Shown: piece after piece, positions 53,707 to 63,427 of the stretch | Position numbering within the stretch: the first letter of the stretch is position 1 | How the letters are laid out: every line of letters begins with the position of its first letter | Assembly: GCF_028368995.1 (NCBI RefSeq) | Contig: NZ_JAQNDL010000003.1 | Coordinates: forward strand, 620,001 to 684,000 | DNA from: Nannocystis bainbridge | GTDB taxonomy: Bacteria > Myxococcota_A > Polyangia > Nannocystales > Nannocystaceae | Reading direction: 5' to 3' | DNA length: 64,000 nucleotides | Notes under the pieces: generated by a model | Databases searched by the model: none | Told to the model about the DNA's origin: nothing | What the model saw: only the letters and a program-made list of their open reading frames with translations | Made by a program: the position numbers and the translations under genes

Positions 53707-54083
53707 CCTCTCATCTTGCCCCGGATTCGCCCGGCAGAGGCCGCTCCCGAGCGGAGCGCCCGCCTCCGCCTCGACGGGCTATCGTGACCCCCGTGCCGAC
53801 TCGCCCACGCCGCTCCCCGCCCCGAACCCGCGGCGTGCGCGTCGCGGAGCCGCGCGTCTGCTCCACGCGACCGGCCCGCGCGAACGAACCCGCGAGCCAA
53901 CCCGCGTCCACGAGCCCACTCTCGCAACCTACGTCCGCGCGACTTCGCCTCGCCTCTGCGAGCCCGCTCTCGCAACCTCTGCCCGCACGACTCCGCCTCG
54001 CCGCCGCTTCCCTGCTCTCGCAACCGCCCGCCCGGCCTCGCCCGCCTCGTCCCGCGCCGAGCTCCGCGGTCCGCCTCGCGCTC
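53707..54083 (+). other. Low-complexity region upstream of the 5'-nucleotidase gene
   Basis: The frame open here (from GTG 53784) has about 20 percent A/T in third positions, against a few percent in real neighbours, so I regard it as non-coding. 53911-54026 holds three direct repeats of about 48 bp built on GAGCCCGCTCTCGCAACC followed by CTGCGAGCC/CGACTTCGCCTCGCC. Confidence 0.5.
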
Positions 54084-55766
54084 ATGCTCCTGTGCGTGCT
54101 CGCCGGCGCCTGTCGCCCGCGCGCCGAGGAGCCGCCGGCCGAGGACCGCGTCGTCCTCTCGATCGTCGGCACCAGCGACCTCCACGGCCACCTGCGCGCC
54201 CTCCCGCTGCTGGCCGCCCACCTCGAAGCGCTGCGACGCGAGCGCGCCGGGGCCGGCGGCGGCGTCGTCCTGGTCGACGCCGGCGACATGTTCCAGGGCA
54301 CCCTCGAGTCGAACCTCGTCGAGGGCGCCAGCGTCGTCGATGCCTACGCCGCGCTCGGCTACGACGCCGTGACCATCGGCAACCACGAGTTCGATTTCGG
54401 TCCGATCGGCCCGAGGGCTACTGCCACGCCGCCGTTCGGCGCAGGCGAGGCCGACCCGCGCGGGGCCCTGCTGGCGCGCATCGTTCAAGCCCCGTTCCCC
54501 TTCCTGTCGGCCAACCTGCGCCGCAAGGACAGCGCACCGCTGGGCCTCGGCGTGCCCTCGCAGATGATCGAGCGCGCCGGCATCAAGGTCGGCATCGTCG
54601 GCGTGACCACCGAGGCCACCCCGCACACCACCATCGCCGCCAACGTCGCCGACCTCGAGGTCGCCCCGCTGGCCGCCGCGATCGCCAGCGAGGCCGCCTC
54701 GCTGCGCGCCCGCGGGGCCGCGGTGATCGTCGTCGCGGCGCACGCCGGCGGCCGCTGCACCGGCTTCGCCGACCCCGACGACCTGGCGGTCTGCGAGGCC
54801 GACCACGAGATCATGGCCGTCGCCCGCGCCCTCCCGCCCGGCGCCGTCGACGTCATCGTCGCTGGCCACACCCACCAGGCCATGGCCCACCGCGTCGCCG
54901 GTGTGGCGATCGTCCAGTCGTACGCGCTCGGGGTCGCCTTCGGCCGCGTCGACCTGGTCGTCGATAAAACTTCGGGACATGTCGTATCGAACATGGTCCA
55001 CGCGCCACGTCGCCTGTGCGCCGCGGCCGAGGCCGACCCCGACGATCCGCTGTCGGTCTGCGATCCACGCGACGACGACGGCCGGCCCCTGACGCCCGAC
55101 CCCGCGGTGGCCGCCGTGATCGCCCCGGCCCTGGCGACCGCCGACGCGATGCGCGAGCGCCCGCTCGGGCCGACGATCGCCGCCCCGTTCGTGGCCCGAC
55201 GCCGCGGCGAGAACGCCGTCGGCAACCTGTTCGTCGACCTCATGCTGCGGGCCCGGCCCGACGCCGACGTCGCCATCATCAACGGCGGTGGCGTGCGCGC
55301 CGACCTGCCCGCCGGACCGCTGCGCTACGGGGCGCTGTACGAGGCGTTCCCGTTCGACAACCGGTTCGCCCGCGTGAAGCTGCGCGCCGGCGACTTCGCG
55401 GCGATGATCGCCGGCAGCCTCGGCGGCGGCGCCTTCTTCTCGCTCGGCGGCCTGGACGCGGTCGCCACCTGCGACGGCCCCGACCTCCGCGTCAGCCTGC
55501 AGGCCGCCGGGGTCACGCTCGCGGCGGATCAGGAGATCGTGGTGCTCGCCAGCGACTTCCTGGCCACCGGCGGCGACCGGGCCTTCGCCGGCCTGCAGGA
55601 GCGCGGCCTGGCGACCGTCACGCTCGAGGAGGACCCACCGCTGCGCGAGGCCCTGGCCGCCGAGCTCGAGAAGCTCGGCCCCGCCACGCTGGCGCCGCTC
55701 GCCTACCACGACCCCGAGCACCCGCGGATCCGCGCCCCCGGCGAGCCACCGGTCCGCTGCCCGTGA
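54084..55766 (+). CDS. 5'-nucleotidase/UshA-like metallophosphoesterase lipoprotein
   Basis: A 560-residue enzyme expected to dephosphorylate nucleotides outside the cytoplasm. The N-terminal metallophosphoesterase domain has all two-metal motifs: GTSDLHGHL, VDAGDMFQG, GNHEFDFG and VAAHAGG, with the final GHTHQ. The C-terminal 5'-nucleotidase domain includes NAVGNLFVDLML, INGGGVRADLPAGPLRYGALYEAFPFDN and FLATGGDRAF. MLLCVLAGAC, a lipobox, starts at 54084, but the resulting signal peptide is short and lacks positive residues. Longer GTG starts from 53784 exist, with poor codon use. A palindrome at 54971-54996 encodes TSGHVVSNMV inside the phosphoesterase domain. Confidence 0.88.
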   Translation: MLLCVLAGACRPRAEEPPAEDRVVLSIVGTSDLHGHLRALPLLAAHLEALRRERAGAGGGVVLVDAGDMFQGTLESNLVEGASVVDAYAALGYDAVTIGNHEFDFGPIGPRATATPPFGAGEADPRGALLARIVQAPFPFLSANLRRKDSAPLGLGVPSQMIERAGIKVGIVGVTTEATPHTTIAANVADLEVAPLAAAIASEAASLRARGAAVIVVAAHAGGRCTGFADPDDLAVCEADHEIMAVARALPPGAVDVIVAGHTHQAMAHRVAGVAIVQSYALGVAFGRVDLVVDKTSGHVVSNMVHAPRRLCAAAEADPDDPLSVCDPRDDDGRPLTPDPAVAAVIAPALATADAMRERPLGPTIAAPFVARRRGENAVGNLFVDLMLRARPDADVAIINGGGVRADLPAGPLRYGALYEAFPFDNRFARVKLRAGDFAAMIAGSLGGGAFFSLGGLDAVATCDGPDLRVSLQAAGVTLAADQEIVVLASDFLATGGDRAFAGLQERGLATVTLEEDPPLREALAAELEKLGPATLAPLAYHDPEHPRIRAPGEPPVRCP

Positions 55767-55796
55767 CCGCGGCGAGCTCCGGAGGCCCGCGCTGCA

Positions 55797-55971
55797 GCAT
55801 GTCCACGAGGACATGCCCTGTGAGGCATGTCCTTTAGAGCATGCCCCCTTCGACATGCCCCCTTCGACATGTCCCCTTCGACATGTCCCTTTCGACGAGC
55901 GCCGGCTGACGCGGGCCCACGAACTCAATTTTTAAGAACATGTCCCGCGCTACATGACCCGAGGGCCACCC
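55797..55971. repeat. Largest convergent-junction palindrome cluster
   Basis: GCATGTCC-ACGA-GGACATGCCC-TGTGA-GGCATGTCC-TTTAG-AGCATGCCCC-CTTC-GACATGCCCC-CTTC-GACATGTCCCC-TTC-GACATGTCCC-TTTC-GACGA. Four near-identical 15-bp CTTCGACATG units repeat directly. Two more elements follow at 55938-55971 (GAACATGTCCCGCGCTACATGACCC). It begins 30 bp after the nucleotidase stop. Confidence 0.9.
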
Positions 55972-56115
55972 GCCGCCGCGCCGCGCCTCTCGCCGCGACT
56001 CGGCCGCGACTCCCCGGCGCGCCGGCGTTCACCGCCAAAACGCCTGCCTGCGGCGAGCGAGATCTTCCTGGCGTGAAGTCGCCGGAGGATTGTGCGGCGA
56101 GCGTCTGGAAAACTC
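55972..56115. other. Space before the cinA stop
   Basis: No gene or palindrome recognised. Confidence 0.3.
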
Positions 56116-57411
56116 TCAAGCTTCGAGTTCGCGGACCTCGGCGAGGCCGCGAGCCACCAGGCGGTCCCACACCAGCTTGAGGGCCACCATCCCTGCCGTG
56201 TGCTGGATGAGCGCCCGGTCGCCCCACAGTTGCACGCGCTTGTGCGTGCACGTCTCGGCGTCCGCGACCGCGAAGTCGACCGTGCCGACCGGCTTCTCGG
56301 GCGAGCCGCCGCCGGGTCCGGCGATACCGGTGATGCTGACGGCCAGATCGACGCCCAGCGCCCGTCGCGCGCCCTCGGCCATCTCGCGCGCCACCGGTTC
56401 GGACACCGCCCCATGGGTGGCGAGACTGTCCTCCGTGACCCCCAAGATCCCCGTCTTCACGCTGTTGGCGTAGGCCACCACCCCGCCGAGGACCACGTCC
56501 GAGGAGCCGGCCACAGCGGTGAGCCGCGCGGCCACCCGTCCCCCGGTACAGGACTCGGCGGTGCCGAGGGTGAGGCCCGCCTGGCGACAGGCGGCCAGCA
56601 CCCGCACCTCGAGCTCGGCCTCGCCGATGCCGTAGAGCGAGCGGCCGAGCGCCGCCTCGAACGGGGCGTCGAAGCTGCGCAGCTCCTCTTCCGTGGCCCG
56701 GGCCCCGCCCTCGCCGGCCAGCGCCTCGAGGATCAGCAGCACCTGCGGCGTCGCGGCCCGGTAGTGGAGGTAGACGGCCGCGAGCCCCGCCGAGCGGGCC
56801 CGCGCCGCGGCAAGAATCGGCTCCACGTCGACCGCCACGGCCGATTCGCCGCGGCCGATCAGGCGATACACGCGCCGCAGCGGCTCGGGCAGGGCGAACC
56901 GCCGGCGCAGCCGCGGCTCGATCTGCTCGGCCATCATCTTCTTCATCTCGCGCGGGACCCCGGGCATGCAGGCCACGAGGGTGCCGCGCGGCAGGTCGAC
57001 GGCGAAGCCCGGGGCCGTACCGACCGGGTTCGGCAACACGTCGCAGCCCGCCGGCAGGTCGGCCTGCTTGCGATTGATGTCCGGCATGGGTCGGCCGAAG
57101 CCGGCGAACACGGCCGCGATCGCGGCCTCGGAGGCGGCGTCGCGGACCAGCGGGACGCCGGCGGCGAGCGCGACGGCCTCGGCGGTGAGGTCGTCCGACG
57201 TGGGGCCGAGGCCGCCGGAGACGAGGCAGAGATCGACCGCGCCGTCGCCGACGGCGGCCACGATCTCGGGGATCCGGTCGCGGACCGAAAGCGCCCGGAC
57301 GACCTCGAAGCCCAGGCGTCGACAGCGTTCGCCGAGGTACGCCAGGTTGGTGTTGACCGTGTCTCCAGCCAACAATTCGTCGCCGATGGTGAGGATCTGG
57401 GCCGTGGGCAT
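56116..57411 (-). CDS. cinA: CinA family nicotinamide-nucleotide amidohydrolase/competence-damage protein
   Basis: A 431-residue two-domain protein. The N-terminal COG1058 (molybdopterin-binding-like) domain begins [33 protein letters not shown] and contains [33 protein letters not shown] closes it. The C-terminal amidase domain (about residues 270-431) has [24 protein letters not shown] with the catalytic serine, and [24 protein letters not shown]. It recycles nicotinamide mononucleotide and is often in one operon with recA; here recA is 3.7 kb away on the same strand with two genes between. The start is a clear ATG. Confidence 0.96.
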   Translation of the reverse strand: MPTAQILTIGDELLAGDTVNTNLAYLGERCRRLGFEVVRALSVRDRIPEIVAAVGDGAVDLCLVSGGLGPTSDDLTAEAVALAAGVPLVRDAASEAAIAAVFAGFGRPMPDINRKQADLPAGCDVLPNPVGTAPGFAVDLPRGTLVACMPGVPREMKKMMAEQIEPRLRRRFALPEPLRRVYRLIGRGESAVAVDVEPILAAARARSAGLAAVYLHYRAATPQVLLILEALAGEGGARATEEELRSFDAPFEAALGRSLYGIGEAELEVRVLAACRQAGLTLGTAESCTGGRVAARLTAVAGSSDVVLGGVVAYANSVKTGILGVTEDSLATHGAVSEPVAREMAEGARRALGVDLAVSITGIAGPGGGSPEKPVGTVDFAVADAETCTHKRVQLWGDRALIQHTAGMVALKLVWDRLVARGLAEVRELEA

Positions 57412-57548
57412 CGCCCGGGCACCCTAGCACCCCTCTGCGCGCGACGGCCTGGGCGCGGGTGGCTCGGCGGTGCGGGCTGGAGCGCCCTCCGCGCGCCCGG
57501 TCGCCGGTCTTTCCGCGCTTGCGAGGGTCCGCTAGGATAAACGCCACC

Positions 57549-58307
57549 GTGCGACTTCGTTACGCTGCCAAGACCGATGTGGGCATGAAGCGCGCCCACA
57601 ACGAGGATTACTTCTCGCTGATCGAAGACGAGAAGGTGTTCCTGGTCGCCGATGGCATGGGCGGGCACGCGTGCGGCGAGGTCGCGAGCAAGCTCTCCGG
57701 CGACGTGATCAGCGAGTTCTACATGCACTCGAAGGACATGGACGCGACGTGGCCGTACCGCTACGACCCGAACCTGTCCTATCCCGAGAACCGCATGGTC
57801 GCCGCCGTGAGGCTGGCCAACGCGCGCATCTACGACGCCGCGCAAAAGAACCCGAACCTGCGCGGCATGGGCACCACGATCGTCGGCTGCATGTTCGTCG
57901 GCGACCACGTCTACATCTCCCACGTCGGCGACTCGCGCTGCTACCGGATCAACGCCGAGATCAAGCAGCTCACGCGCGACCACTCGCTGCTCGAGGACTA
58001 CAAGGACGCGCGGCCCGACATGAGCGAGGAAGAGGCCCGCAACTTCCCGCACAAGAACGTCATCACGCGCGCGCTCGGCATGCGCGACACGGTCCAGGTC
58101 GACATCACCAAGCACCAGGTGAACGACGGCGACCAGTTCGTGCTCTGCTCCGACGGCCTGTCGGGCATGGTCGACGACAAGACGATCTTCAAGATCGTGC
58201 GCGAGGCCAGCACCCTCGAGAACGCGGTCGCCGAGCTGATCGAGCAGGCCAACCGCGCCGGCGGGACCGACAACATCACCGCCATGCTGATCCAGTGCAA
58301 CCTCTGA
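57549..58307 (+). CDS. PP2C-family Ser/Thr protein phosphatase
   Basis: A 252-residue metal-dependent phosphatase. The GTG at 57549 begins [22 protein letters not shown], the usual start of bacterial Stp/PrpC enzymes. The metal-binding motifs are [31 protein letters not shown] and GGTDNITAM. All key aspartates are present. A segment after GMGGH ([20 protein letters not shown]) is longer than in the shortest relatives. It lies 64 bp upstream of a PilZ gene and about 0.5 kb upstream of a large kinase gene on the same strand, so the three probably share regulation and the phosphatase may counteract that kinase. Confidence 0.94.
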   Translation: MRLRYAAKTDVGMKRAHNEDYFSLIEDEKVFLVADGMGGHACGEVASKLSGDVISEFYMHSKDMDATWPYRYDPNLSYPENRMVAAVRLANARIYDAAQKNPNLRGMGTTIVGCMFVGDHVYISHVGDSRCYRINAEIKQLTRDHSLLEDYKDARPDMSEEEARNFPHKNVITRALGMRDTVQVDITKHQVNDGDQFVLCSDGLSGMVDDKTIFKIVREASTLENAVAELIEQANRAGGTDNITAMLIQCNL

Positions 58308-58371
58308 CCTGCGGCGCCCACCGGCTCCGCGGCTCGCTCGCTCCCCACCCCATCTTCACGGGTGAATTCTC

Positions 58372-58758
58372 GTGACCACAGACTCTCCCGCCAATCGCCG
58401 CGCCGAGGCCCGCCACCCGGTCCACTTCGAGGTCGACTGCACCTCGGGTGACACCTTTCTCTACGCCCACATCACCGACATCTCGTCGATGGGCATCTTC
58501 ATCTCGACCGACAAGCCGCTGCCGGTCGGCACCGCGCTGCAGCTCGCGTTCACGCCGCGCGCCGACGCCGGCCAGCCGACGCCGCAGCGGCTCGAGCTGA
58601 CGGGCGAGGTCATGTGGAGCACGACCGGGCAGGTCGCGCCCGACAAGCCGGGCATGGGCGTGCGCTTCGATCACGCCGCCCCGAAGACGCGCAGCCGCCT
58701 GCTCGAGCTGGTGCGCGCGATCGCGTACCTCGACGTCACGACCGACATCAAGCCCTGA
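58372..58758 (+). CDS. PilZ-domain protein
   Basis: A 128-residue candidate cyclic-di-GMP receptor. The first motif is RRAEARHPV (R-x3-R), followed by the second, DISSMGIFIS (D/N-x-S-x-x-G). Residues VRF near position 100 and MWSTTGQ belong to the beta barrel. As both binding motifs are complete, nucleotide binding is likely. The start is a GTG. It is placed between PP2C phosphatase and kinase genes, consistent with a signalling module. Confidence 0.92.
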   Translation: MTTDSPANRRAEARHPVHFEVDCTSGDTFLYAHITDISSMGIFISTDKPLPVGTALQLAFTPRADAGQPTPQRLELTGEVMWSTTGQVAPDKPGMGVRFDHAAPKTRSRLLELVRAIAYLDVTTDIKP

Positions 58759-58800
58759 GCCCGGCCTCCGCCCGGGCGCTCTCTCGCCCTGCTGGCCCGT

Positions 58801-61800
58801 ATGTCCCTTCGGACACCCAACGACCGTCCCGGCGGCGAGGCCGGAGGCGACGAGCCGTCCGTCGAGCCGCGACGGATCGGCCGGTTCGCCCTGCTCAGAC
58901 GTCTCGGCGCCGGGACGATGGGCGTGGTCTATGCCGCCTACGACCCGCAGCTCGACCGCAAGGTCGCGGTCAAGCTGCTGAAGCGCAGCGACGGCGGCGA
59001 GACGAGCACGCGCTGGCAAGACCGGCTGCTGCGCGAGGCCCAGGCGCTGGCCAAGCTGTCGCACCCCAACGTGGTCCAGATCCACGAGGTCGGCTTCCAC
59101 GGCGACGAGGTGTTCGTCGCCATGGAGTTCGTCACCGGGATGACCCTTCGGACATGGCTCTCGGAGCAGCGTCGGAGCTGGCGCGAGGTCGCGGCGGTGT
59201 TCGCCCAGGCGGCGCGCGGGCTGGCGGCGGCGCACGCGGCCGGGCTGGTCCACCGCGACGTGAAGCCCGACAACATCCTGGTCGGTGACGACGGCCGGGT
59301 CCGCGTGGTCGACTTCGGGCTGGTCCGCTTCGGCGACGAGGACGACGAGGAGCACACCGACGAGGTCCCGCTGGCGCGGGCGCACGCGACCCGCACGGCC
59401 TCGGGGATCTTGCTGGGGACGCCGGCGTACATGTCGCCGGAGCAGTTCCGCGGCCGCCCGGCCGACGCGCTGTCGGATCAGTTCAGCCTGTGCGTGGCGC
59501 TCTACGAGGCGCTGCACGGCGAGCGGCCGTTCGCCGGCGAGACCGCCGACGAGGTCGCGCACGCGGTCGTGCGCGGCCAGCTGGCGCCGCGGCTCGAGCG
59601 ACCGGTTCCGGCCTGGCTGCAGCGGCTGGTGCTGCGCGGCCTGGCCCACGACCCCGGCGCGCGCTGGCCCGGCCTCGACGCCCTGGCCGCCGAGCTGGCC
59701 CGCGACCACGGCCGCCGTCGCCGCGTCGTAGCGATCGCGACCGCCACGACGGCCGCGCTCGTGGCCGTGCTCGCGGCTGTCCTTTGGGTCAGCTCGTGGC
59801 GCGACCGCGAGGCCCAGGCCCAGGCCGAGGCGCTGGCCGCCGGGCGCCTGCGCGCGGCCGAGGACAGCATCGACGAGTTCCTCCGCGCCGGTCGCCAGGC
59901 CGACGCCGCCGCCGTGCTCGACGCCTTCGTCGCCGTGCCCGAGCACCGCACCACCCGCGCCCTCGCCGACGCCCTGCGCAGCTGGGGCGACCGCATGCGC
60001 GCCCGCGACGACATCCCGGCCGCCCGCGCCGCCTATGCCCGCGCCTACGCGGCCGCGCTCGACACCACCGCCGAGCGCACGATCCTCGGCGACTTCGTGC
60101 GCCTGTTCCACGAGCAGTGGTCGTGGGACCAGCTCGGCAACCTGTGCACCCTGCTCGCCGGCCAGGCGCCCGCGAGCCCGTGGGCCGGACGCTGCGCCGA
60201 GGCGGCGTTCGCCCGCCGTGACTTCGCCGCGATCGCCGAGGCCCGCGCGCGCACGCCCGGCGATCCGACCCTCACCGACCTCGCGCCGCTGGCCGCCGCC
60301 TGGGCCGTGGCCACCCCGCTCGGCCACGATGTCCTCGGCGCCGGCACCCTCTCGCCGCCCGGCGCCGCGGAGCCCGAGCTCTACCTCCACGTCGACAGCC
60401 CCGCGCCCGGCCGCCTCGACGTCGTCCGCCCGACCCCCGCGCTGCCGCCGGTGCGCAGCTACGCGCTGCCGAGCCGGTTGCCCGCGCGCCTGCAGCCCCT
60501 GTCTCTCGGGCCAGGTCAGCCGCCGCTGCTGGTCACCTGGAGCGCCGCCCACCGCCGCGTCTCGCTGGCGGCCGCCGGCCCCGAGCGCCTGGCCGAGCTG
60601 ATCAGCGTCACCGGCGACGAGCCGCTCGGGGCCGCCGTCGCCGACCTCGACGGCGACGGCGCGCGCGAGGTCTACGTCGGCACCGGTCCGTACGGGCGGG
60701 TGCTCCTGTCCTTTCGGACAGGAGCCGACGGGACCTGGCGCGTCGACCATCCGCACCCCGAGACCGACGCTACCAACTCCGACATCAACGCGGTGATCGC
60801 CGCCGACCTCGACGGCGACGGCGCCGAGGAGCTGGCGATCGCCGCCGGTCCGTGGCGCGCCTTCGACGTCCGCGTGCTCCGCCCCGGCAAGGGCCGCGCG
60901 CTCGAGTTGGTCGCGCGCCGCAAGCTCGGCGCCGTGGTCGGCCTCGCCCCGCTGCGCACCGCCGCCGGCGAGCTCCTGCTCGTCGCCGCCAAGACCGACT
61001 ACTACCCGAGCAAGATCGCCTTCTCCGCCGAGAACCCCACCGGGCCGCCCGCCGGCGTTTATCTGCTGCGCCTCGCCGGCCGCGAGCTCGAGACCGTGCA
61101 GTTCCTGCCCGCGCCGCGTCGCGCCGGCGCGGCCGCCCCGGTCGACCTGCACCGGCTCTACGTCGGCGACCTCGACGGCGACGGCCTCGACGACATCCTG
61201 CTCGGCGTCCACGACCCCGAGCTGCAGCCGGGCTTCAGCGTGATCCACCGCCAGCGCCGCGACGGCAGCTTCGGCGCGGCGATCCTGGCCGGCTTCCAGC
61301 CGGTCGCGCTGGTCGAGGTCGACGGCGACCCGGCGGCGGAGTTGGTCGTGCGCACCACGGTGGCGACCACCAGCCAGGAGTCGTGGCTGCTCGGCGCCGG
61401 CGACGAGGCCACGCCGACGCTGCCGCTCGCGCGCGCGCCCCAGTCGGCGCCGACGCCCGCGCTGGCCGATCCGCTGCTGGCCCGGGCGTGGGAGCGCGCC
61501 GAGGAGCTGGCCAGGCTCGACCTGTCCTCCGAGGCAGCTCGCGCCCTCGACGACCTCGCCGGCCTCCTGCCCGACGCGCCGCGCACCGCCGCGCGCCTGC
61601 GGGCCGCCGCGCTGCACGAGGCCGCCGGCGATCACCTCGCCGCCGCCGAGCGGTTCGAGCAACTCGGCGAGCAGACCGACGCGCTGCTCGGGGCGGCCCG
61701 CGCCTACGAGCGGGCCGGTCGGTTCGCCGACGCCCTGCGAGTGACGCGGCTCCTCGCCAAGCGCGACGACCTGCCGCGCGCCGATGCGGCCCACGTGCGC

Positions 61801-63183
61801 GACCGCGTGGCCCAGCTGGCCGGGATCGTCGAGGACGTCGAGGTCGTCGCCCTGCGCTTCGACCAGCCGCTGGCGACGCCGTGGCAGATCGACGACCCGA
61901 CCACCGCGCACCAGGACCTCGTCGGCCAGCACCTGCAGATCGACGCCTTCGCCGGCCACGGCCCGATCGCCCGCTTCCCGTTCGAGTGGTCGACCGGCCC
62001 GCTCGGCCTCCAGGTCGACCTCGCGCTCGAGCGCGGGGAGTGGGGCTCGGGCCTGGTGATCGGCGTGCGCCCGGTCGGCAGCCCGGCCCTGCTGTCGGCC
62101 GTGCGCATCGACATCATCGGCGGCGGCGGCATGTTCCGCCGCCGCCACCTGTGCCAGGTCGCGGGCCTCGAGGAGCACATCCTGACCCAGGAGTCAGGCG
62201 AAGATCCGGCCCGCCCCGGCCACCTCCGCCTCACCCTCGAGCTGCTGCCCGAGCTGGGCCAGATCGTCTGCAGCGCCGTCGTCGACGGCGTCCGCCACGA
62301 GCGTCGCTCGCGGCTCACCACCGAGGCCATGCCGCCGCCGGGCCGCTACGAGCTGGTCGTCATGCCGAGCAGCTTCGGCGACCCGGCCAGCCTGTGGAGC
62401 TCGGCCAAGCTGCGCGCGCTGACCCTCCGCGGGGCCCGCCGCAGCGCCGCGACCGAGGAGTCGGCGATCGCCTACGCGGCGCGCCTGCTGGTCCAGGGCG
62501 AGGCCGAGTCGGCGCTGGTCGAGCTCGAGCGGCTCCCGGGCGACGACCCGAAGCTGGCGATCTGGCGCGCGCTGGCGCTGTCGGAGCTCGGCCGCTGGCA
62601 CGAGGCCACCGCGGCCCTGCGGCCCGGCCTGCTCGAACACCCGTCGGCCCGCGCGGCCCTGCTCGGCCTGATGCGCGCGCGCCGGCAGACGATCGCCCCG
62701 CTGGTCCGCGCCGCCTTCGGCACCGGCTACTTCCGCCTGTTCTGGGAGGCGATGGACGACGTGCTGCGCCACCACGGCGACCCGCTGATCGAGCGCACGC
62801 TGACGACCGATCTGTCGGACCTCGGCGAGTTCCGCCCGGCCGCCGGCGACGTCGATGGACATGTCCTCAAGGTCAGGTTGCTGTTCGAGCGCGGCCGGGC
62901 CTGGAGCGCGCTGAAGCAGGAGCAGCGGGCCCGCGTCGACCTGGCCGCCGCCGCGGCGCTGGCCGCCCTGCTGCCGGCCGCCCGCCGCACCGACCTCGAC
63001 ATCGACTACGAGCGCGCCGCCCTCGAGGCGGTGGCCGGCCGCCGCGACGCCGCCCGCGAATTCGCCGACCGCGCCCTCCGCAACGCCCCCGCCCGCGAGC
63101 TGATGGCCGACCGCATCCGCTTCGACCCCCGCTTCGCCGCCCTCGCCGACGACGCCGCCTGGCAGGCGCTGCTCGGCAACTAG
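58801..63183 (+). CDS. Membrane Ser/Thr protein kinase with VCBS/FG-GAP and TPR-like repeats
   Basis: A 1460-residue receptor kinase. The cytoplasmic kinase domain has [14 protein letters not shown], catalytic K58, HRDVKPDN with D153, and DFG at 171-173, all intact. A membrane segment follows near residues 310-335 ([19 protein letters not shown]). The outer part begins with a helical region ([17 protein letters not shown]), then FG-GAP/VCBS-type repeats ([28 protein letters not shown] and [13 protein letters not shown] from about residue 616), a second domain, and a C-terminal TPR-like region (about residues 1220-1460). Palindromes at 58801-58816 (the start codon itself), 59143-59160, 60702-60725 and 62854-62866 are read in frame. 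Confidence 0.92.
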   Translation: MSLRTPNDRPGGEAGGDEPSVEPRRIGRFALLRRLGAGTMGVVYAAYDPQLDRKVAVKLLKRSDGGETSTRWQDRLLREAQALAKLSHPNVVQIHEVGFHGDEVFVAMEFVTGMTLRTWLSEQRRSWREVAAVFAQAARGLAAAHAAGLVHRDVKPDNILVGDDGRVRVVDFGLVRFGDEDDEEHTDEVPLARAHATRTASGILLGTPAYMSPEQFRGRPADALSDQFSLCVALYEALHGERPFAGETADEVAHAVVRGQLAPRLERPVPAWLQRLVLRGLAHDPGARWPGLDALAAELARDHGRRRRVVAIATATTAALVAVLAAVLWVSSWRDREAQAQAEALAAGRLRAAEDSIDEFLRAGRQADAAAVLDAFVAVPEHRTTRALADALRSWGDRMRARDDIPAARAAYARAYAAALDTTAERTILGDFVRLFHEQWSWDQLGNLCTLLAGQAPASPWAGRCAEAAFARRDFAAIAEARARTPGDPTLTDLAPLAAAWAVATPLGHDVLGAGTLSPPGAAEPELYLHVDSPAPGRLDVVRPTPALPPVRSYALPSRLPARLQPLSLGPGQPPLLVTWSAAHRRVSLAAAGPERLAELISVTGDEPLGAAVADLDGDGAREVYVGTGPYGRVLLSFRTGADGTWRVDHPHPETDATNSDINAVIAADLDGDGAEELAIAAGPWRAFDVRVLRPGKGRALELVARRKLGAVVGLAPLRTAAGELLLVAAKTDYYPSKIAFSAENPTGPPAGVYLLRLAGRELETVQFLPAPRRAGAAAPVDLHRLYVGDLDGDGLDDILLGVHDPELQPGFSVIHRQRRDGSFGAAILAGFQPVALVEVDGDPAAELVVRTTVATTSQESWLLGAGDEATPTLPLARAPQSAPTPALADPLLARAWERAEELARLDLSSEAARALDDLAGLLPDAPRTAARLRAAALHEAAGDHLAAAERFEQLGEQTDALLGAARAYERAGRFADALRVTRLLAKRDDLPRADAAHVRDRVAQLAGIVEDVEVVALRFDQPLATPWQIDDPTTAHQDLVGQHLQIDAFAGHGPIARFPFEWSTGPLGLQVDLALERGEWGSGLVIGVRPVGSPALLSAVRIDIIGGGGMFRRRHLCQVAGLEEHILTQESGEDPARPGHLRLTLELLPELGQIVCSAVVDGVRHERRSRLTTEAMPPPGRYELVVMPSSFGDPASLWSSAKLRALTLRGARRSAATEESAIAYAARLLVQGEAESALVELERLPGDDPKLAIWRALALSELGRWHEATAALRPGLLEHPSARAALLGLMRARRQTIAPLVRAAFGTGYFRLFWEAMDDVLRHHGDPLIERTLTTDLSDLGEFRPAAGDVDGHVLKVRLLFERGRAWSALKQEQRARVDLAAAAALAALLPAARRTDLDIDYERAALEAVAGRRDAAREFADRALRNAPARELMADRIRFDPRFAALADDAAWQALLGN
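60702..60725. repeat. Perfect 10-bp palindromic hairpin inside the kinase gene
   Basis: Arms GCTCCTGTCC (60702-60711) and GGACAGGAGC (60716-60725), loop TTTC. It is read in frame as LLSFRTGAD between two repeats of the propeller, and lies in a loop of the repeat domain. Confidence 0.8.
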
Positions 63184-63190
63184 CCCGAAC

Positions 63191-63427
63191 GGACATGTTC
63201 TGAAGATTATGCTCCGAGAGACATGCTCGATGGAGCATGTCCTTTAGGACCTATGATCGACCCGTTTCACGACCGTGCCGCGGGTCTGGCGACGAAGAGC
63301 CGGACTCCCGAAGGCCTGACGCCCGCGGCGGTCCTCCGTCGCGCAGCCCTCGACGCCGACTGACCAATCTTTAAGAACATGTCCCTTCGATCATGCTCGA
63401 TCGAGCATGCCCGAAGAGACATCCTCT
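63191..63427. repeat. Convergent junction with palindromes on both sides
   Basis: 63190-63253: GGACATGTTC-TGAA-GATTATGCTCC-GAGAGACATGCTC-GATG-GAGCATGTCC-TTTAGGAC. 63377-63422: GAACATGTCC-CTTC-GATCATGCTC-GATC-GAGCATGCCC-GAAG-AGACATCC. Between them are about 120 bp without structure. The first begins 7 bp after the kinase stop; the second ends 6 bp before the stop of the amidohydrolase. Confidence 0.85.

Noticed and set aside
53784..54083. Longer N-terminus of the nucleotidase from GTG 53784
   Set aside because: Third-position composition is unlike neighbours, the stretch is direct repeats, and it would put a lipobox at residue 110.
58276..62178. 1300-residue open frame on the minus strand opposite the kinase
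   Set aside because: It is the antisense shadow of a GC-rich gene. The plus frame has complete kinase and repeat motifs; the minus frame has none and is full of Arg/Gly/Ala/Val low complexity.
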